From: DATBDM01 sp036269915
GTDB taxonomy: Bacteria; Actinomycetota; Thermoleophilia; Solirubrobacterales; Solirubrobacteraceae
Reading direction: 5' to 3'
DNA length: 33,619 bases
Assembly (NCBI GenBank): GCA_036269915.1
Contig: DATBDM010000088.1
Span: 1 to 33,619 of the forward strand
The notes under the pieces are model-generated. The model saw only the letters and a list, made by a program, of their open reading frames with translations, made no database searches and was not told where the DNA came from. The position numbers and the translations under genes are program-made. Of this stretch, positions 29,491 to 33,619 are shown piece by piece (position 1 is the stretch's first letter; every line of letters begins with the position of its first letter).

Positions 29491-30819
29491 ATGACGCCCC
29501 CACCTCTCGCCCGCCTGCATCCCCGTCGGATCGCCCGCTCGCTACGGGCGCGCGGGAGGCGGCGGGCCCGCGAGCTGACCCGCACGGCGCTGCGGCGCTA
29601 CGCCGCGAAGCCGCCGAAGGCCGGCGCGCCCGAGCGCGTCGTGATCCTGATCGGCAGCGCGTGGGGGATGGGCGGCACGATCCGCGCCGCGCTCAACCTC
29701 GCCGGCTGGCTCGCGCCGAACCATCGCGTCGAGGTGCTGAGCGCGTACCGGCGCGTCGACGAGCCGTTCATGGGCGCGTTCCCCGAAGGCGTCGAGGTGA
29801 TCGCGCTCGACGACCAGCGCAAGGGCCACCAGGACGGCCGGCGCCAGAAGCTCGCCGCCAGGCTGCGCGGGATCGACTCGGTGCTGCTGCACCCCGACGA
29901 CATCCGCTACGACGACTACAGCCTCCTGACCGACATCGAGACGGTCCGGCGGCTGCGCGGCGGCGCCGGCACGCTGATCGCGACGCGGCCCTCGCTGAAC
30001 CTGCTGATCGCGCAGCTCGACCTGCCGGGCTGGAAGACGATCGGCGTCGAGCAGATGAACCTCGACGTCCACGACAAGTCGCTGCGGGCGGCGTTCAAGC
30101 GCCACTACGGCAAGCTCGACGCGCTCGCCGTCCTCACCGAGCAGGACATGACCGCCTACGCCAGGCTGCTCGGCAAGCGGACGCCGCGCATGGTCCGGAT
30201 CCCGAACACGGTCAAGGCGCTCGAGGGCGGCAAGGCCGACCCGGACGCCAAGGTCGTCCTGGCCGCCGGCCGGCTGACCCCGCAGAAGGGCTACGACATG
30301 CTGATCCCGGCCTGGCGCGTGGTCGCCCGCGAGCGGCCGGACTGGAAGCTGCTGATCCTCGGCCGCGGGCAGAAGCGCGAGAACCTGCTGCGCTACATCG
30401 GCGAGTACGGGCTCGACGGCAAGGTCTCGATCGGGCCGGCCTCCAACGATCTCGCGGGGGAGATGGAGCGCGCCTCGATCTACGCGCTCTCCTCGCGCTT
30501 CGAGGGCTTCCCGCTCGTGCTGCTGGAGGCGATGGGCAAGGGGATGGCGCCGGTCGCGTTCGACTGCCCGACCGGTCCCGCGGACATCATCGACGACCAT
30601 CGCAACGGGCTGCTCGTCCCGTTCAAGGACGTCGACGCGCTCGGGAACGCGCTGCTCGAGATGATCTCCGACGACGAGCTGCGCCATCGCTGCGCGGCGG
30701 CCGCCGTCGATGCCGCGCGGGACTACACGATGGAGGCGGTCGGGCCGCTGTGGGACGCGCTGATCGCCGAGCTCAGGGCGCAGGGGCCACGCGATGGAGG
30801 TAGTCGTAACGGCGCGTGA
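29491..30819 (+). CDS. Glycosyltransferase family 4 (paralogue of the one at 24908-26179)
   Basis: This 442-residue GT-B enzyme has an Arg-rich N-terminus (about 6-35), then RVVILIGSAWGMGGTIRAALNLAG. The donor half contains VVLAAGRLTPQKGYDMLIPAW and YALSSRFEGFPLVLLEAM then CPTGPADIIDDHRNGLLVP. The two GT4 enzymes share several identical blocks, so they arose by duplication and may act in series on the same glycan. I chose ATG 29491. In-frame ATGs at 29461 and 29443 are possible, and the first overlaps a TAGCAT hexamer (29457-29462) that could be the -10. The 3' end overlaps the GNAT gene by 47 bases. Confidence 0.88.
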   Translation: MTPPPLARLHPRRIARSLRARGRRRARELTRTALRRYAAKPPKAGAPERVVILIGSAWGMGGTIRAALNLAGWLAPNHRVEVLSAYRRVDEPFMGAFPEGVEVIALDDQRKGHQDGRRQKLAARLRGIDSVLLHPDDIRYDDYSLLTDIETVRRLRGGAGTLIATRPSLNLLIAQLDLPGWKTIGVEQMNLDVHDKSLRAAFKRHYGKLDALAVLTEQDMTAYARLLGKRTPRMVRIPNTVKALEGGKADPDAKVVLAAGRLTPQKGYDMLIPAWRVVARERPDWKLLILGRGQKRENLLRYIGEYGLDGKVSIGPASNDLAGEMERASIYALSSRFEGFPLVLLEAMGKGMAPVAFDCPTGPADIIDDHRNGLLVPFKDVDALGNALLEMISDDELRHRCAAAAVDAARDYTMEAVGPLWDALIAELRAQGPRDGGSRNGA

Positions 30820-31501
30820 GCCCGAGGCGCGCGTAGAGGGCGAGCGCCGCCGCGTTGCGCTGCTCGACCTCCAGGCAGAGCCGGGTCGCGCCGCGCTCGC
30901 GTGCCCAGCCCGCGAGCGCCGCGACGACGGCGGCGCCGAGGCCGCCGCGCCGGCGGTCCGGCCGCGTGGCGATGCAGAACAGCCCGCACAGCCCCTCGCC
31001 GGCGACGCCGATGCCGACGGCGTCGCCTGCCGCTGAGATCGCGTAGGCCGCGCGGCCGTCGAGCTGGGCGAGGACCGCGTCGGCATGGGCGCCCGCGTCG
31101 TCGGGGCCGCGGCCCTCGGCCGCGCTCCAGGCGGCGAGCCACGCCGCGTCGGGCCGCGGGCGCAGCTCGATCTCGGCGGCGGGCTCGGGAAGGGTCGCGG
31201 GGCTCGCGAGCACGGTGCTCGGCCAGCGAGCTCTCCAGCCGCGCGCATCGAGCTCCGCGGTCAGCGCCGGGTGGCCGTCGAGCGGGGTGACCTGGACCTG
31301 GGCCGGGATCCCGCGGGTGGCGTAGAAGTCCTCGACGACCGCGAGGTCGGGGTCGGGCACGAGCGGCAGCGCGGAGTTCAGCCGCCCGCGCGGGACACCT
31401 GGCGTCGCGCGCAGCAGCCAGCCGTCGCGCGCCTGTGCGATCGACGGCGGCCAGGCGGCGGCGAGGAATTCGCGGATGGCGGCGTCGGGCGGCTCGCTCA
31501 C
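30773..31501 (-). CDS. GNAT family N-acetyltransferase
   Basis: The 242-residue protein has a GNAT domain in its C-terminal half. The acetyl-CoA pyrophosphate loop RPDRRRGGLGAAVVAALAGW follows strand LCGLFCIAT, and RLCLEVEQRNAAALALYARLGL gives the usual last strands. The N-terminal half (to about 110) resembles a degenerate second GNAT repeat. The acceptor amine is unknown. The GTG at 31501 overlaps nothing upstream in its own frame but forms a GTGA with the stop of the stress-protein gene, so it is third in a three-gene operon. Confidence 0.85.
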   Translation of the reverse strand: MSEPPDAAIREFLAAAWPPSIAQARDGWLLRATPGVPRGRLNSALPLVPDPDLAVVEDFYATRGIPAQVQVTPLDGHPALTAELDARGWRARWPSTVLASPATLPEPAAEIELRPRPDAAWLAAWSAAEGRGPDDAGAHADAVLAQLDGRAAYAISAAGDAVGIGVAGEGLCGLFCIATRPDRRRGGLGAAVVAALAGWARERGATRLCLEVEQRNAAALALYARLGLTRRYDYLHRVAPAP

Positions 31502-31965
31502 TGCGCGGCAGCGGGCTCGTGGACCACGATCACGCGCACGGGCGCGGCGTGGAGCACCGCCTGCGACACGCTGCCGAGCAGCGCGCCCTGCAGCCGCCCG
31601 CGACCGCGCGAGCCCATCAGGATCAGGTCGTGGCCGCCCTCGCGCGCCGCCGTGACGATCGCCTTGCTCGGCTCGCCGCCGAGCAGGCGCGTGGTGACCG
31701 AGATGTCCTCCGGGAGCCCGTCGCGGGCCTGCGCGAGCACCTTCTCCATCTCCTTCTGGGCCGAGGCCTCGAGCTCCGGGCGCGCGGAGGCGGCCGGCCC
31801 GTACAGCGGCGGCAGCTCGGGCACGACGGCGACGAGCCCCAGCCGCGCGTGCTGCGACCGCGCGATCGCGAGCGCGTAGGCGAGCGCGAGCCGGCTCTCC
31901 TTGGAGCCATCGATCGCGACGAGCACGTTGCGGACGGGCGGCGGCTCGGTGATCGGCTCGCTCAC
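31498..31965 (-). CDS. Universal stress protein (UspA family), ATP-binding type
   Basis: This 155-residue protein has the first strand RNVLVAIDGSKESRLALAYAL and the nucleotide-binding signature GSRGRGRLQGALLGSVSQAVL. That signature fits the G-2X-G-9X-G(S/T) rule of ATP-binding Usp proteins, and VRVIVV is the last strand. Such proteins act as cytoplasmic stress or energy sensors; no specific partner can be named. The GTG at 31965 overlaps the stop of the FAD oxidoreductase gene (GTGA) and the end overlaps the GNAT start, so all three are coupled. Confidence 0.92.
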   Translation of the reverse strand: MSEPITEPPPVRNVLVAIDGSKESRLALAYALAIARSQHARLGLVAVVPELPPLYGPAASARPELEASAQKEMEKVLAQARDGLPEDISVTTRLLGGEPSKAIVTAAREGGHDLILMGSRGRGRLQGALLGSVSQAVLHAAPVRVIVVHEPAAAQ

Positions 31966-33392
31966 GAGTCGAACCCCAGTCCGACGCGGTCGAGCGTGCG
32001 CAGCCACAGGCCGCGGCGCCCGTGGTGCAGGTCGGCGGCGGCGAGCCGGTTGCGCGTCGCCTCGATCACCGCCGTGCGCAGCGGCTCGGGCGGAAACGGG
32101 ACGGGGCGGCGGCGGACGTAGCGCAGCCGTGTCGCCTCGGTCGCGCGGCCGTCGAGCAGGTCGAGCGCCGTGTGCGCGCCCCAGCGGGTCGACACCACGC
32201 CGAGCCCCGTGTAGCCGGCCGCGTAGGCGACGCGGCCGCCGTGCGCGGTGCCGAAGAAGACCGAGAAGCGGCTGCAGGTGTCGATCGCGCCGCCCCAACG
32301 ATGGCTGAAGCGCAGGCCCTCGAGCTGGGGGAAGGTGGTGAAGAAGTGCTGCGAGAGGCGGGCGAAGGTCGCGTCGCGCTCGTCGAGCTGCGGGCCGACC
32401 GGACCGCCGAAGCGGTAGATCGCGTCATAGCCGCCCCACAGGATCCGCCCGTCGGCGGTGCGGCGGTAGTAGTGGAACTGGTTCGCGGCGTCGCCGATCC
32501 CCTGGCGCCGCTCCCAGCCGACCGACGCCTGCTGGGCCGCGCTCAGCGGCTCCGTGACGAGGACGTAGTCGTACACGGGCACGACGTAGCGGCGGATCGC
32601 CTTGAGCAGCGGCGGGTAGGCGCTCGTCGCGAGCAGGACGCGGCGGGCCCGGACCCGGCCGCGCGGCGCGAGCACCTCGACCGCCGCGTCGGTGGCGTCG
32701 AGGGCGGCGGCGGGGCTGTGCTCGAAGATGCGGACGCCCTGGGCGAGCGCCGCGGTGCGCAGGCCCTTCGCGAGCTTGCCGGGGTCGAGGATCGCCGCGC
32801 CCGTGCGGTCCCAGAGGCCGCCGCGGTACAGCGGCGAGGCGATCTCACGCTGCATCGCGGGGCCGTCGAAGCGCTCGGTCTCGTGACCGTGACGGGCGAG
32901 CAGCTCCTGCTCCTCGTCGAGCCAGGCCTCCTCGTGCGGCTCGAGCGCGACGCTCAGCTCGCCGGTCTCCTCGAAGTCGCAGTCGATCGCGTGGTGCTCG
33001 AGGTCGGCCTTGAGGCCGTCGTAGTTCTCGTGGCTGAGGCGCTCGAGGGTGTCGAGCTCGTTCGCGAAGCGCGCGGCGCCGTTGGCGATGCCGTGCGTGA
33101 TCGAGGCGATGGCGAAGCCGCCGTTACGGCCGCTCGCGCCGAAGCCCGCGGTCTCGGCCTCGAGCAGGACGACGTCGCGCGACGGGTCCTCGCGCTTGGC
33201 GTGCAGCGCCGCCCACAGGCCGGTGAACCCGCCGCCGACGATGCACAGGTCGGCGTCGGTGTCGGCCTCGAGCACGGGGCGCGGCGGTCCGATCGCGCCG
33301 TCGCCGTCGAGCCAGTACGACCGCCGCTCGGCCTCCGCATAGGCGGCGCGGTGGGCCTCGCTCGGCGCGGTTGACGGCCACGGGAAGGTGAT
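31962..33392 (-). CDS. FAD-dependent amine/amino-acid oxidoreductase (DAO family), apparent ATC start
   Basis: This is a DAO-fold flavoprotein resembling gamma-glutamylputrescine oxidase (PuuB). It has the FAD motif DLCIVGGGFTGLWAALHA, then ETAGFGASGRNGGFA and the C-terminal YAAGYTGLGVVSTRWGAHTA. Homologues of this type have a conserved segment S.WLD....RP before the FAD strand, and here SYWLDGDGAIGPPRP is present. The first conventional start (GTG 33275) falls after that segment. Between the in-frame TAG (33419-33417) and 33275 there is no ATG, GTG, TTG or CTG. ATC at 33392, nine bases after a TAGCGT -10 element, is the best start and gives about 476 residues. A sequencing error is the alternative. 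Confidence 0.85.
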   Translation of the reverse strand: MTFPWPSTAPSEAHRAAYAEAERRSYWLDGDGAIGPPRPVLEADTDADLCIVGGGFTGLWAALHAKREDPSRDVVLLEAETAGFGASGRNGGFAIASITHGIANGAARFANELDTLERLSHENYDGLKADLEHHAIDCDFEETGELSVALEPHEEAWLDEEQELLARHGHETERFDGPAMQREIASPLYRGGLWDRTGAAILDPGKLAKGLRTAALAQGVRIFEHSPAAALDATDAAVEVLAPRGRVRARRVLLATSAYPPLLKAIRRYVVPVYDYVLVTEPLSAAQQASVGWERRQGIGDAANQFHYYRRTADGRILWGGYDAIYRFGGPVGPQLDERDATFARLSQHFFTTFPQLEGLRFSHRWGGAIDTCSRFSVFFGTAHGGRVAYAAGYTGLGVVSTRWGAHTALDLLDGRATEATRLRYVRRRPVPFPPEPLRTAVIEATRNRLAAADLHHGRRGLWLRTLDRVGLGFDS

Positions 33393-33400
33393 GCGTGCGG

Positions 33401-33406
33401 ACGCTA
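33401..33406 (-). promoter_or_regulatory. TAGCGT -10 element of the FAD oxidoreductase operon
   Basis: On the minus strand TAGCGT ends nine bases before the ATC proposed as start codon. This is the same hexamer and spacing as at pobA. It lies in the gap shared with the divergent small acidic gene. Confidence 0.5.
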
Positions 33407-33423
33407 GCGGGTACTCCTAGGAC

Positions 33424-33618
33424 ATGTCCGAGACTCCCGAGCGCGATCCCGAGGACCGCCTCCACGACGACGAGATCGACCAGCTTCCGGAGGGCTACGT
33501 CCCCGACCCGCTGAACGAGCTCGACGGCCCCGAGGAGGAGCCCCCGCACCTCCAGGGCGGCTCCCCGCACGACAACCAGCCGGCGCCGTACGACGAGCCG
33601 AATCCAGAGGTGCCGTAG
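33424..33618 (+). CDS. Small acidic hypothetical protein
   Basis: The gene is a complete 64-codon frame starting MSETPERDPEDRLHDDEIDQ and ending NPEVP. The product is very acidic and proline-rich, without hydrophobic segments or cysteines, and is probably disordered. No family is recognised. AGGA lies only one base before the ATG, too close for a normal ribosome site, so the mRNA may start near the ATG. It is divergent from the FAD oxidoreductase operon. High GC at third positions and clean boundaries support it being real. Confidence 0.6.
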   Translation: MSETPERDPEDRLHDDEIDQLPEGYVPDPLNELDGPEEEPPHLQGGSPHDNQPAPYDEPNPEVP

Positions 33619-33619
33619 G

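Noticed and set aside
1..33619. CRISPR arrays, tRNAs, rRNAs, riboswitches, insertion sequences and attachment sites
   Set aside because: No regularly spaced repeats, cloverleaf-like sequence, transposase/integrase motifs or terminal repeats were seen by eye on either strand.

Overview
This is a gene-dense, very high-GC window with almost no non-coding DNA. Genes are packed in long operons joined by 4-base stop/start overlaps (ATGA, GTGA and possibly CTGA). The actinobacterial-type 390-residue xylose isomerase, the IclR-type pca regulator, the near-leaderless TAGssT promoters and the CDP-alcohol/DUF5941-like gene set suggest an actinobacterium. Solirubrobacterales (Thermoleophilia) is my best guess, and it is an inference. 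I see no tRNA, rRNA, CRISPR array, insertion sequence or integrase. The region looks like stable chromosome.

Layout. (1) 1-167: 3' end of a medium-chain dehydrogenase. (2) 417-5648, minus: a six-gene lipid-modification operon. In transcription order it encodes an FAD amine-oxidase-like protein, a DUF1365 protein, a Cfa-family SAM methyltransferase, a small membrane protein, an alpha/beta hydrolase and a DUF1295 reductase-like membrane protein. (3) 5743-6915, plus: a lone xylA with complete active site. (4) 6879-13234, minus: the protocatechuate branch of the beta-ketoadipate pathway, pcaI-J-H-G-B-D-C, followed by its probable IclR regulator and an SRPBCC protein. pobA (4-hydroxybenzoate hydroxylase) and a MetE-C-like zinc methyltransferase diverge from pcaI across a 48-bp gap. 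The thiolase PcaF and a transporter are not in the window. (5) 15600-27064, minus: a cell-surface polymer locus. It encodes a sulfotransferase, a GT4 glycosyltransferase, a fused degenerate-nucleotidyltransferase/CDP-alcohol phosphotransferase, a DUF5941-like membrane protein, a LicC-like cytidylyltransferase, a glycerol-1-phosphate dehydrogenase, a second CDP-alcohol phosphotransferase, a GT2, a Wzm/Wzt-type ABC exporter and an O-antigen-ligase/polymerase-like membrane protein. A SAM methyltransferase, a large GT2 and a second GT4 (27122-30819) flank it. (6) 30773-33392, minus: GNAT acetyltransferase, universal stress protein and FAD-dependent amine oxidoreductase. (7) 33424-33618, plus: a small acidic protein.

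The most interesting system is region 5. Its genes predict that sn-glycerol-1-phosphate, the archaeal-type enantiomer, is made from dihydroxyacetone phosphate. It would then be activated with CTP and transferred by one or two membrane CDP-alcohol phosphotransferases to a glycan or lipid that is exported and ligated outside the cell. The product is unknown. One transferase has His in place of the fourth motif Asp, and the other carries an N-terminal nucleotidyltransferase fold without its nucleotide-binding loop.

A second theme is translation initiation. Three genes appear to need CTG starts, and one FAD oxidoreductase has no ATG/GTG/TTG/CTG upstream of its conserved N-terminus. Its only suitable codon is an ATC placed exactly where the start codon sits downstream of the same TAGCGT -10 element at pobA.
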